Below are positions 45,447-53,647 of a DNA stretch of 64,000 bases, in pieces (position 1 is the first letter of the stretch; every line of letters starts with the position of its first letter). This DNA is from JADGHX01 sp037200125 (GTDB taxonomy: Bacteria; Pseudomonadota; Gammaproteobacteria; Steroidobacterales; Steroidobacteraceae). The translations under genes and the position numbers were made by a program. The stretch covers positions 1 through 64,000 of the forward strand of contig JBBCGS010000004.1 in the NCBI GenBank assembly GCA_037200125.1. The letters run 5' to 3'. The notes beneath the pieces are model-generated. The model worked only from the letters and a program-made list of their open reading frames with translations. It had not been told where the DNA came from and made no database searches.

Positions 45447-46293
45447 CTACGGTCCCTTGGCGACCGGGCGGGTTGGGTCTCTTATCCATTCACTCCAAGA
45501 GCCTGCGTAGAGCTTTGCGCCTGGCAGTCCCGCTAGTTCTAGCGCTAGTAAGTTGTGGCAGGCGGTTACGCCTGAACCGCACATCGCGATGACTTCGGTT
45601 GGCGGGCGGGTGCCGAGTAGCTGGGCCCACTGGCGGCGCAGTTCCTCTGGTACGAGGAAGCGGCTGCGACCGTCGAGGTTTTTCGCGAAGGGGCGGTTGG
45701 TGGCGCCGGGGACGTGGCCAGCGACCGGATCGATGGTTTCGTTCTGGCCGGCGAAGCGGTCGGGGCCGCGCGCGTCGACGAGTGCGATCGAGTTGTGTGC
45801 CAGCGCCTGCTGCAACTGTGCGGCCGTTACGAAGGCGGAGTCGTTGGGACGCGGTGTGAAGGTGCGCGGGTTGCGAGTGGCGGGATTGCGCGATATCGGC
45901 AAGCCTGCCTCCTGCCAGGCGGCGAAGCCGCCGTCGAGGGACGGCGACTTTTTCGTGGCCCAGCCAGCGGAGCAGCCACCATGCCCTGGCACCGTATGCG
46001 CCGTTGCCTTGGTCGTACGCCACGACTTGCACGTCCGAGTCGATGCCCCAGCTGCCGAGCGTCTCCGCGAGCTTCGCGACGTCGGGGAGCGGGTGGCGGC
46101 CGGTTTGCGGGCCGATGGGCGCGGACAGGTCGCGATCGAGGTGCGCCTGGATGGCGCGCGGGATGTGGCCTTCGGCGTACGCCTCGTCGCTCCATTGCGG
46201 TCGTGCTAGCTCGTGGCGGCAGTCGAGAATTGCAACATTCTCGCCATCGGCGATACGGACGAGTTCGGCAGGCTGGATGAGCGTGGTGTACAT
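45447..46293 (-). pseudogene. sseA: 3-mercaptopyruvate sulfurtransferase, one-base frameshift
   Basis: Two overlapping frames make one SseA. The N-terminal rhodanese domain (from MYTTLIQPAELVR at 46293 through AYDQGNGAYGARAWWLLRWLGHEKVAV) switches frame into LDGGFAAWQEAGLP and the catalytic rhodanese domain with MCGSGVTACHNLLAL (active Cys in CGSGVTA). Removing one G from the GGG at 45938-45940 restores a 281-residue reading frame, the usual SseA size. The enzyme moves sulfur from 3-mercaptopyruvate to thiols or cyanide. The exact family length after repair favours a sequencing error over decay. It is divergent from the next GST gene across 75 bases. Confidence 0.85.
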
Positions 46294-46368
46294 AGGGCGT
46301 GCATTCTCGGCCTCGCGCCTTGTGGCTACAATCGATTCCGGCCGCACCGGCTACGGTTCCGATACACC

Positions 46369-47050
46369 ATGTCCATCGAACTCTATTGGGGAAGCGGCAG
46401 TCCATTTTCGTGGCGCGTGCTGCTTGCCCTGGAGCTGAAGAAGCTGGCTTACGCCAGCCATCTGCTGCAGTTCTCCAAGCAGGAGCACAAGTCGCCGCGG
46501 ATGCTGTCCGCTGAACTTCCGCGGACGTGTGCCGGTGTTGCAAGACGGCGAATACGTGGTGTTCGAATCGCTCGCCGTCCTCTTCTACCTCGATCGCAAA
46601 TACCCTGCGCCGACGCCGCTTTTCGGCCGCACGCCGGAAGAAACGGGCGTGATCATGCGCGTGATCTGCGAGTATCAGGCGTACGCCGAAGAACACGTGA
46701 TGAAGATCGTGAACGCGTTCTTCATGCGCACGCCCGGGCACAGCGTGAAGCCGGAAGATCTCGCGGAGTCGATGCACGTGGTGGCGAGCGAAGCGCGCTC
46801 CATCGAGGCGCGGCTCGCCACCGCGGACTGGGTGGTCGGCGAAAGCATTTCGGCTGCGGACGTCGTGATTTTCCCGAGCCTGAAGATCCTGCTGCGGGCG
46901 CTCGACAAACCTGAAGCGCGTGATCTCTCGTCCCGCTTCCTGCCGCTCGAGGTGAACTATCCGGCGCTGTCGCGCTGGATCGCGCGCGTCGAAGCGCTGC
47001 CGGGCTACGAAAAAACCTACCCGCCACACTGGCGCGACTCAGCAGGCTGA
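46369..47050 (+). pseudogene. Glutathione S-transferase family protein, one-base frameshift
   Basis: The first frame starts at ATG 46369 (MSIELYWGSGSPFSWRVLLALELKKL) and runs to KSPRML. The gene then continues one frame over as LNFRGRVPVLQDGEYVVFESLAVLFYLDRKYP and a helical domain with WVVGESISAADVVIFPSLKILL. Removing one C at 46508-46509 gives a continuous 226-residue GST with the cis-proline and ES motif intact. Function would be glutathione-dependent detoxification; substrate unknown. A TACAAT element lies upstream between it and sseA. It is followed by the palindromic module at 47.1 kb. Confidence 0.85.
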
Positions 47051-47072
47051 ATTTCCCCTGGTCGATTGGAGA

Positions 47073-47167
47073 AAAGTCGCCCGCGGCGCTTTATCTCGGA
47101 CATCGGCTGCGTTGCCGCCGGCAAAAAGCGTGGTTTTTTGCCGCCTGCCGCGGCGTGTAGCCACGCC
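47073..47167. repeat. Three-hairpin palindromic module, copy B
   Basis: Hairpin 1: AAAG, bulged T, CGCC with GGCG, CTTT (47073-47092). Hairpin 2: GGCAAAAA (47120-47127) with TTTTTGCC (47135-47142). Hairpin 3: GGCGTG-TAGC-CACGCC (47152-47167). The series parallels copy A at 33592-33689, sharing CGTGGTTTTT and GCCGCCTGC around hairpin 2. Hairpin 1 is nearly the same as the terminator-like hairpin at 17081. It starts 22 bases after the GST stop and ends 121 bases before the hss start. Confidence 0.7.
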
Positions 47168-47288
47168 CGCGCGGCGAGGTGGCAGTGGAAGCGTTCCATT
47201 GATAGGCTGCCCGCCCACGGCCGCGGCGGTTTGCGCGACCGTCTCACGCCCGCGAGATAAAGCGGGCTTCCGACGACTCAGGAGCATC

Positions 47289-48711
47289 ATGTCCAATCAC
47301 AAGGTATACGTTGAGTTTCCCGGCAGGATCATTTTCGTCGGCTTCGGCAGCATCGGGCAGGGCACCCTGCCGCTCGTGCTGAGGCATATCGGTATCGCAC
47401 CCGAACGCATCACCATCGTCACCGCGGATGATCGCGGCGCCGAGGAAGCGAAGCAGTACGGCATCAAGGTCGTGAAGGAACCGCTCACGCGGGGAAAACT
47501 TCCGCCGCGTGCTGAACCCGCTGCTCGGGCGTGGGGATTTCCTGCTCAACGTATCCGTGGACGTGTCCAGCATCGCACTCATCAAGTACTGCTGGGAAAA
47601 AGGCGCGATGTACCTCGACACGTGCATCGAGCCGTGGCCGGGCGGTTACACCGATCCCACGCTGCCCGCGGCCAAGCGCACGAACTATGCGATGCGCGAA
47701 GAAGCCCTGGCGCTGCGCCCGGGCAACGCGCGCGCGCCGACGGCGGTTCTCACGCATGGCGCGAACCCCGGCCTCGTCTCGCATCTCGTGAAGCAGGCGC
47801 TCCTGAACGTCGCCGGTGACACGAACGTCGACGCGGGCGATCCCAAGTCGCGCGCGGAGTGGGGCGAGCTCGCGCGCCGTCTGGGCGTGAAAGTCATTCA
47901 CATCGCGGAGCGCGACACGCAAGTGACGAACAAGCCGAAGGAGCCCGGCGAGTTCGTGAACACCTGGTCCGTGGACGGTTTCGTGGGCGAAGGCGCGCAA
48001 CCGAGCGAGCTCGGCTGGGGCACGCACGAGCGCAATTTCCCCCGCGACGGCAAGCGCCACGATTTCGGCTGCATGGCCGCCATCTACCTGAACCAGCCCG
48101 GCGCCGCGACGCGCGTGCGCACGTGGACCCCGATGGCCGGCCACTTCCACGGCTTCCTCATCACCCACGGCGAAGCGATCTCGATCTCGGACTACTACAC
48201 CGTGCGTGACGGCGCGCAGGTCGTCTACCGCCCGACGTGTCACTACGCCTACCACCCGTCCGACTCGGCAATCGTCTCCGTCCACGAGTTCGTAGGTCGT
48301 AACTACGTGCTCCAGGAAAGGCAGCGAATCCTGATGGACGAAGTCACGCACGGCACCGACGAGCTCGGCGTCCTGCTCGCGGGCCACAAAAAGAACGCCT
48401 ACTGGTTCGGCTCCCAACTCTCGATCGAAGAAGCCCGGAAACTCGCCCCGTACCACAACGCAACGGGATTGCAGGTCACGGTGTCTTGCCTCTCAGGCAT
48501 GGTGTGGGCCATGGAGAACCCGAACGCCGGCATCGTCGAACCCGACGAAATCGACTTCCGCCGCAACCTCGAAATCGCCACGCCCTATCTCGGCAAACTG
48601 ACGGGCGCATACACGGACTGGACCCCGCTCCACGAACGCGAACGCCTCTTCCCCGAGGACATCGATAAGAGCGACCCGTGGCAGTTCAAAAACGTCAGAG
48701 TGATCTGGTAA
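47289..48711 (+). pseudogene. hss: Homospermidine synthase, one-base frameshift
   Basis: From ATG 47289 (preceded by GGAG) the first frame gives GRIIFVGFGSIGQGTLPLVLRHIG, a Rossmann NAD-binding start, up to VVKEPLTR. After a frame change at the GGGG of 47491-47494 it continues as ENFRRVLNPLLGRGDFLLNVSVDVSS and the catalytic part (DTCIEPWPGGYTDP, LTHGANPGLVSHLVKQAL, NTWSVDGF, ELGWGTHE). Dropping one G yields 473 residues, matching known homospermidine synthases. The enzyme makes sym-homospermidine from putrescine using NAD as a redox cofactor. It pairs functionally with speA. Sequencing error is likely. Confidence 0.87.
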
Positions 48712-48805
48712 CGCGAGCGCGCGACGGGCTGAGCCGCACGGGCGGCACGCGCCGCGCCGCCGGACGTACCGAGCCGGGCGTTCCGCTGGACGCGTCGAGC
48801 TGAAA

Positions 48806-48939
48806 GCTGGTCCGCCGCGCGTGTCGAATGTTTCCGCGAAGGGACGTACAACCGCAGGGATGCATTTGTACGAGGCCCCGATGGACCGGTCTTACGGCCG
48901 TTCCCGAGCAGGAACATTCGACACGCGCGGCGGATCAGC
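48806..48939. repeat. Long palindromic element with conserved core, copy 2 (inverted)
   Basis: Arms 48806-48832 and 48913-48939 pair over 27 positions with one G-T; the inner 22 pairs (from TCCGCCGCGCGTGTCGAATG) are perfect. The 80-base loop contains 48854-48900, whose reverse complement matches 45343-45389 of copy 1 at 45 of 47 bases; 48871-48900 is identical over all 30. The stem sequence has no similarity to the copy 1 stem. It lies between the convergent hss and greB genes, where a terminator would be expected, but has no T-run. Confidence 0.85.
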
Positions 48940-48951
48940 GCCCCGCAAGCC

Positions 48952-49449
48952 CTATTCGTATTCAACCTTGACGATGACAAGAGTCCGCTGCCCACCGGGC
49001 ACTTCCACAGTGACCTCGTCATCGAGCGCCTTCTTCATAAGCGCAAGCCCAAGCGGCGAATCCATACTGATATACCCCGGCGCGGCATCGAACTCATCGG
49101 GCCCAACGATTCGATACCGCGACTCAACCCCGGCGTCATCCTCGACAGACACCCACGCACCGAAGAACACCCGCCTCGGATCCGAAGGCGGCTGCTCGAC
49201 AACGACCATCCCATCGAGCCGCTTGCGAAGAAATCGCACCCGCCGATCGATCTCGCGGAGCCGCTTCTTCCCGTAGGTATAGTCCGCGTTCTCCGAGCGA
49301 TCGCCCTGCGCGGCCGCCTCCGAAACAGCCTGTGTCACACGCGGCCGTTCCACCTTCCACAGCTCATCCAACTCCTTGTTGAGCCTGCGCGCCCCGTCCG
49401 GCGTGATGTATTTCGAGCCCGGTTTTGTCGGCTCCCGATAGCGTCCCAT
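48952..49449 (-). CDS. greB: Transcription elongation factor GreB
   Basis: The 165-residue protein has the GreA/GreB architecture: an N-terminal coiled coil (ARRLNKELDELWKVERPRVTQAVSEAAAQGDRSENADYTYGKKRL) with the acidic tip D-x-x-x-N-A-D-Y, and a C-terminal FKBP-like domain (FFGAWVSVEDDAGVESRYRIVGPDEFD). The KKRLREIDRRVRFLRKRL segment is typical of GreB. It stimulates transcript cleavage by stalled RNA polymerase. It is convergent with hss. Confidence 0.95.
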   Translation of the reverse strand: MGRYREPTKPGSKYITPDGARRLNKELDELWKVERPRVTQAVSEAAAQGDRSENADYTYGKKRLREIDRRVRFLRKRLDGMVVVEQPPSDPRRVFFGAWVSVEDDAGVESRYRIVGPDEFDAAPGYISMDSPLGLALMKKALDDEVTVEVPGGQRTLVIVKVEYE

Positions 49450-49547
49450 GGGCTGCGTTATGTCTCACGGCTGTTTACAAAAAAACGCCAATGATCTGTG
49501 GAGCGTTTCACGGCGACTCGCGTGCGCCGTCTCTACTCTGCTGACCC

Positions 49548-49754
49548 ATGGCCGCGAAGTACTACACCCACTTCCTCACGGCTGGCGCCAAACCAAAAAG
49601 GGCGCCGGACTCGAGTGAATGGAGCGGAGTGGTCGAGTTGCGCAGCCCCCTCGAACAGGGTGGGGGCACGCGCGAGCTCAAGACACTGCTCGCGCAGAGT
49701 TTCGATCTGGACTCGGAGGACATCAAGATTCTCCACTGGGCCCGGTTGCACTGA
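49548..49754 (+). CDS. Small protein of unknown function
   Basis: A 68-residue product starting at ATG 49548. It is compact and soluble (YYTHFLTAGAKPKRAPDSSEWSGVVELRSPLEQ, then LKTLLAQSFDLDSEDIKILHWARLH) with no signal peptide. It ends 48 bases before a strong terminator and has its own spacing from greB, so it looks like an independent small transcription unit. Family not recognised. Confidence 0.7.
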   Translation: MAAKYYTHFLTAGAKPKRAPDSSEWSGVVELRSPLEQGGGTRELKTLLAQSFDLDSEDIKILHWARLH

Positions 49755-49802
49755 TTATCCCCTAGCGGACTTCCTTCCCTTCATCGTAAGTCCGCATTTT
49801 TG

Positions 49803-49831
49803 CCCCCAGGCCTCGCGGCCTGGGGGTTTTT
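49803..49831 (+). terminator. Strong Rho-independent terminator
   Basis: CCCCCAGGCC (49803-49812) and GGCCTGGGGG (49817-49826) form a perfect 10-bp stem with a TCGC loop, directly followed by TTTTT. It terminates the small gene at 49548-49754. TTTTTG on the other side could also allow weak reverse termination. Confidence 0.88.
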
Positions 49832-49919
49832 CTTGTCCGGATAGCGTCGCGCTACGCCCAACGATCAGAACGGCGCATAGTGCTTTCACCGGTTTGCGTC
49901 GGCCATTCGCCGGTTTTAC

Positions 49920-49949
49920 TTGAACCGGCGTCCGGCGAGGCCATATAAC
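49920..49949 (+). promoter_or_regulatory. Predicted sigma-70 promoter for the LemA gene
   Basis: TTGAAC (49920-49925) and TATAAC (49944-49949) are separated by 18 bases, close to consensus, and end 47 bases before the LemA start. The spacing and the position after a strong terminator support it. Confidence 0.5.
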
Positions 49950-49996
49950 GCGCGGCAAGCTCCACTCATGCGAGCTCGATGAAGGGGATACAGACA

Positions 49997-50644
49997 ATGC
50001 GCTTCCGGGTAATTGCCCTCGTGCTCCTGGCGACGTCCATGCTTTCCGGCTGCGGTTACAACCGCTTGCAGCAACTCGACGAAGGTGTGAAGGCCTCCTG
50101 GTCCGAGGTGGTCAACCAGTACCAGCGCCGCTCGGATCTCATTCCGAATCTCGTGGCGACGGTGAAAGGTTTTGCCATCCAGGAGCAGCAGGTGCTCATC
50201 GGCGTGACCGAGGCGCGCGCCAAGACCGGTTCGATCCAGCTTACGCCCGAGCTCATCAACGACCCCAAGGCGTTCGCGAAATTCCAGCAGGCGCAGGGCG
50301 AGCTCACGAGCGCGCTCAAGAGCCTTTTCGCCGTCACCGAGGCGTATCCACAGATCAAGTCGGATGCGAATTTCCGCGACCTGCAGTCGCAGATCGAAGG
50401 CACGGAAAATCGCATTACCGTCGCGCGCAACCGCTACATCCAGTCCGTGCAGGAGTTCAACACGACGGTGCGGCAGTTCCCGACCAATCTCACCGCGAAG
50501 ATGTTCGACTACGCCGTGAAGCCGAATTTCTCCGTTGCGAACGAGCAGGAGATTTCGACCGCGCCGAAGGTGGACTTCGGGTCGGGTGTTGCGCCGCAGG
50601 CGCAGCAGGGGATGAAGCCGGCGGCCACGCCGGCGGCGCAGTAA
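49997..50644 (+). CDS. LemA family lipoprotein
   Basis: I chose ATG 49997 because AAGGGGAT lies about ten bases upstream; ATG 49979 is in frame but has no site. The 215-residue product has lipobox LSGC (Cys19) then the LemA helical bundle: YNRLQQLDEGVKASWSEVVNQYQRRSDLIPNLVATVKGFA and the conserved ENRITVARNRYIQSVQEFNTTVRQFP. The tail is Ala/Pro/Gln-rich. LemA proteins are membrane-associated, of uncertain function, and usually sit with TPM-domain genes, as here. Confidence 0.92.
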   Translation: MRFRVIALVLLATSMLSGCGYNRLQQLDEGVKASWSEVVNQYQRRSDLIPNLVATVKGFAIQEQQVLIGVTEARAKTGSIQLTPELINDPKAFAKFQQAQGELTSALKSLFAVTEAYPQIKSDANFRDLQSQIEGTENRITVARNRYIQSVQEFNTTVRQFPTNLTAKMFDYAVKPNFSVANEQEISTAPKVDFGSGVAPQAQQGMKPAATPAAQ

Positions 50645-50656
50645 GTAGCCACGACG

Positions 50657-51727
50657 GTGCTGAGGTTTGCGCCAGTGTCGAGCGCGACGGCGTTGCGCGC
50701 TCGTTTACCGCAGCAGGCTGATTCGGGCCTGCGGGGCGCGCAGAGGGCGCGTGCTCTCGCAGCCGCGCCTTCTTCGCCCCGAAGCGCAACGGCGCCGGCG
50801 GGCCCGGGATCGCGCTTCATCACTACAGCGCTTTTCGCCTTGCTCGCGTTGCTCGTCATGGCGAGCGCGAGCTTCGCGCAGGGGCTGCAGGCCATTCCGC
50901 CCTACGCGGCTCGCGTCACAGACCTCACGGGCACGCTCACGGCCGCGCAGCAGGCCGCTCTCGAGCAGAAGCTGAAGGCGTTCGAAGATCGCAAGGGCTC
51001 GCAGATCGCCGTGCTCCTCGTGCCGACGACCGAGCCCGAAGACATCGATCAATACTCGATTCGGGTCGCCGAAGCGTGGAAGCCCGGCCGCAAGAAGGTG
51101 GACGATGGCGCGATCCTGCTGGTCGCCAAGAACGACCGGAAGATGCGCATCGAAGTCGGCTACGGCCTCGAGGGCGTGCTGACGGACGCCACGTCCCGGC
51201 GCATTCGCGAAGAGACCATCACTCCGCTGTTCCGTCAGGGCGATTTCGCCGGCGGCATCGATGCGGGCGTCGACCAGATGATCCGCGTGATCGACGGGGA
51301 GCCGCTGCCACCGCCCGATCGGCGCTGGCGGGGTAACGAAACCGGCAAGTCGCTCGCGCCGCTCGGCAATTCGCTGCCGTTCCTGATCTTCGGGGTGATC
51401 ATTGGCTCGGTGTTCCTCCGCCGGGTCCTCGGTCGGGGCGTCGGCGCCGTCGCCACCGGTGGTGTGGCGGGCGTCCTCGTGTGGCTGTTCACGCACCTCG
51501 TGGCGTTCGGGGCGATTGCCGCAATCGTGGCATTCGGGTTCTCCTTGCTGGGTGGCTTGTCCGGCGGCGGTGGCAACTGGACGAGCCGGGGCGGCGGCAT
51601 GGGCCGTGGCGGATTCGGCGGCTGGGGCGGCGGAGGCTTCGGAGGGGGCGGCTTCGGCGGCGGCGGTGGCTTTGGCGGTGGTGGGGGCGGCGGCTTCGGC
51701 GGCGGTGGCTCCTCGGGCAGCTGGTGA
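50657..51727 (+). CDS. TPM-domain membrane protein with glycine-rich tail
   Basis: The 356-residue frame probably begins at GTG 50657. A hydrophobic signal (FITTALFALLALLVMASASFAQG) appears only at residues about 54-75, so the true start may be later. It is followed by a TPM domain (VTDLTGTLTAAQQAALEQKLKAFEDRKGSQIAVLLV and DDGAILLVAKNDRKMRIEVGYGLEGVLTDA), two membrane segments and a C-terminal tail of about 55 residues made mostly of Gly, Phe and Trp. This is the usual YgcG-like partner of LemA. The domain faces the periplasm. Function unknown. Confidence 0.88.
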   Translation: MLRFAPVSSATALRARLPQQADSGLRGAQRARALAAAPSSPRSATAPAGPGSRFITTALFALLALLVMASASFAQGLQAIPPYAARVTDLTGTLTAAQQAALEQKLKAFEDRKGSQIAVLLVPTTEPEDIDQYSIRVAEAWKPGRKKVDDGAILLVAKNDRKMRIEVGYGLEGVLTDATSRRIREETITPLFRQGDFAGGIDAGVDQMIRVIDGEPLPPPDRRWRGNETGKSLAPLGNSLPFLIFGVIIGSVFLRRVLGRGVGAVATGGVAGVLVWLFTHLVAFGAIAAIVAFGFSLLGGLSGGGGNWTSRGGGMGRGGFGGWGGGGFGGGGFGGGGGFGGGGGGGFGGGGSSGSW

Positions 51728-51746
51728 ACGAGGCGGCGCGCAGCAC

Positions 51747-52244
51747 ATGAATCTCGTCCGTTTCTGCCGTCACGTCTTTACCACGCGCGCCTCGACGCGC
51801 CGGGTGTTCACGCCCGCCGCGCTGGCGGAAATCGAAGCCGCGATCAAGGACGTGGAGTCGCGCCATTCCGGCGAGATCCGCTTCGTCGTGGAGACCGCGC
51901 TCGACATCAACGAGTTGCTGTCGAACCTCGCGCCTCGCGCCCGCGCGCTACAGGTGTTCAGTCACACGCGGGTCTGGGACACGGAAGCCAATAACGGCGT
52001 GCTCATCTACGTGCTGCTGGCGGATCGCGACGTGGAGATTCTCGCGGACCGGGGCCTCGCCTCACGCGTGCCGCCGGAAGAGTGGGAGACGATCTGCCGC
52101 GAGATCGAGGCGCACTACCGGGCCGGCCGCTTCGCTCAAGGTTCGGTCGCCGGTGTGCTCAGCGTCGGGCGGCTGCTCGCGCGCCATTTTCCCGGCGACC
52201 GCGGCGACGCCAATGAGTTGCCGGATCAGCCGATACTTCTTTGA
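51747..52244 (+). CDS. TPM-domain protein (second copy)
   Basis: From ATG 51747, 165 residues, 19 bases after the previous stop. It is a short TPM-domain protein without a signal: AALAEIEAAIKDVESRHSGEIRFVVETALD, TEANNGVLIYVLLADRDVEILADRGLASRV and HYRAGRFAQGSVAGVLSVGRLLARHFP. LemA, a Gly-tailed TPM protein and a short cytoplasmic-side TPM protein form one operon-like run. The role is unknown, but the set is a recurrent envelope module. Confidence 0.88.
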   Translation: MNLVRFCRHVFTTRASTRRVFTPAALAEIEAAIKDVESRHSGEIRFVVETALDINELLSNLAPRARALQVFSHTRVWDTEANNGVLIYVLLADRDVEILADRGLASRVPPEEWETICREIEAHYRAGRFAQGSVAGVLSVGRLLARHFPGDRGDANELPDQPILL

Positions 52245-52373
52245 AGAAGTTTCCCGGCTCCCCGCCGGGTGTCGGTATCAGGCTACATATCCATGTCCGT
52301 GGCACGAAGCCTGCGAGCGATCGCGCCCGTCCGCTATGTTGGTTCGCGGCGTTCACGAGGCATAATCGACCGC

Positions 52374-53645
52374 ATGAAGCCTGCAATCTCGATCCGCGCT
52401 GTCGGCGCGCTCCTGGTGTCCAGCTTGTTACTGGCGTCCTGTTCCCTGTTCAACGGTTCGTGGCGAGCCGAGAAGCCGGCTCCCGAGCCGCCGCCGCCGC
52501 CCGTTGTGCCGGAGCTGCCGCTCGCGGTGCCGACCCATAAATTCGAGATCACGCCGGACCAGGATGTCATCGGCACCCTGCAGGTCACGAAGAGCACCAA
52601 GGAAGACACGCTTACCGACATCGCGCGCCGCTTCAACGTGGGCTACGAGGAGATCGTCCGCGCGAATCCCAAGGTCGATCCGTGGATCCCGGGCGAGGGC
52701 ACCGAGATCATCGTGCCGACGCAGTTCATCATCCCGAACGCGCCGCGCGAAGGCATCGTCATCAACGTGCCGCAGATGCGCCTGTTCTATTTTCCGCCCG
52801 TGAAGAAGGGCGAGCCGCAGGTGGTGTACACGCACCCCATCGGCATCGGCCGCGTCGGCTGGGCCACGCCCCAGGGCACGACCAAGGTCGTGCGGCGGCA
52901 GAAGGATCCGACCTGGCGGCCGACGCCGTCGATCCTCAAGGAGCACAGGGAAAACGGCGAGGAGCTGCCGAAGGTCGTCGGGCCGGGGCCGGACAATCCG
53001 CTGGGCCGCTACGCGTTTTACCTCGGCTGGCCGAGCTACATGATCCACGGCACCAACAAGCCGGCGGGCGTGGGCTTGCGTTCGAGCCACGGCTGCATCC
53101 GCCTCTATCCCGAAGACATCGAGCTGCTGTTCGGCATGGTGCCGATCGGTACGAAGGTGACGGTGGTAAACGAGCCGTTCGTGTTCGGTTTCCAGAACGA
53201 CAAGCTCTTCCTGCAGGCTTTCGATGTGCTCGAGGACGACACGCGCGACTGGCAGAAGGCGCAAAAGAAGCTGGTGTCGAAGTCCATCGGCGCGGACATC
53301 CAGAAAGAGTTGAAGAAGCGCAATGAGCAGGTGAGCTGGGATCTCGTCGCCACGGTGGGCCACGATCATCGGGGCATCCCGCTCGTCATTTCCGAGGGCG
53401 GCGAGAACCTCGAGCAGGTGGTGGCGGTCGCGACGCGGGTCCGGAACGCCGTGCCGGAGGGCGCCTCCTGGGATGGCAAGACCGACCTGCCGGTCGACGA
53501 AGCCACGTTCAAGGAAATGCTCTCGGATCGCGATCCTGATTCGCCGGCGGCGCAGGGTGGCGCTGCCGCCGCGATCCCCTCGTCGAGCAACACGGCGGCT
53601 CCGGCCGCGTCCTCGGGCAAACCGGCGGCCAAGACAGGCACCTGA
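52374..53645 (+). CDS. L,D-transpeptidase (LysM-YkuD) lipoprotein
   Basis: ATG 52374 gives 423 residues: lipobox LASC (Cys23), a Pro-rich linker, a LysM-like segment (LTDIARRFNVGYEEIVRANPKVDPWIPGEGTEIIVP), then the YkuD domain with YMIHGTNKPAGVGLRSSHGCIRL (catalytic Cys241) and an extended Ala/Ser tail. ErfK/YbiS-type enzymes attach lipoprotein to peptidoglycan or form 3-3 cross-links in the periplasm. It is followed two bases later by the M1 aminopeptidase gene. Confidence 0.93.
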   Translation: MKPAISIRAVGALLVSSLLLASCSLFNGSWRAEKPAPEPPPPPVVPELPLAVPTHKFEITPDQDVIGTLQVTKSTKEDTLTDIARRFNVGYEEIVRANPKVDPWIPGEGTEIIVPTQFIIPNAPREGIVINVPQMRLFYFPPVKKGEPQVVYTHPIGIGRVGWATPQGTTKVVRRQKDPTWRPTPSILKEHRENGEELPKVVGPGPDNPLGRYAFYLGWPSYMIHGTNKPAGVGLRSSHGCIRLYPEDIELLFGMVPIGTKVTVVNEPFVFGFQNDKLFLQAFDVLEDDTRDWQKAQKKLVSKSIGADIQKELKKRNEQVSWDLVATVGHDHRGIPLVISEGGENLEQVVAVATRVRNAVPEGASWDGKTDLPVDEATFKEMLSDRDPDSPAAQGGAAAAIPSSSNTAAPAASSGKPAAKTGT

Positions 53646-53647
53646 CT

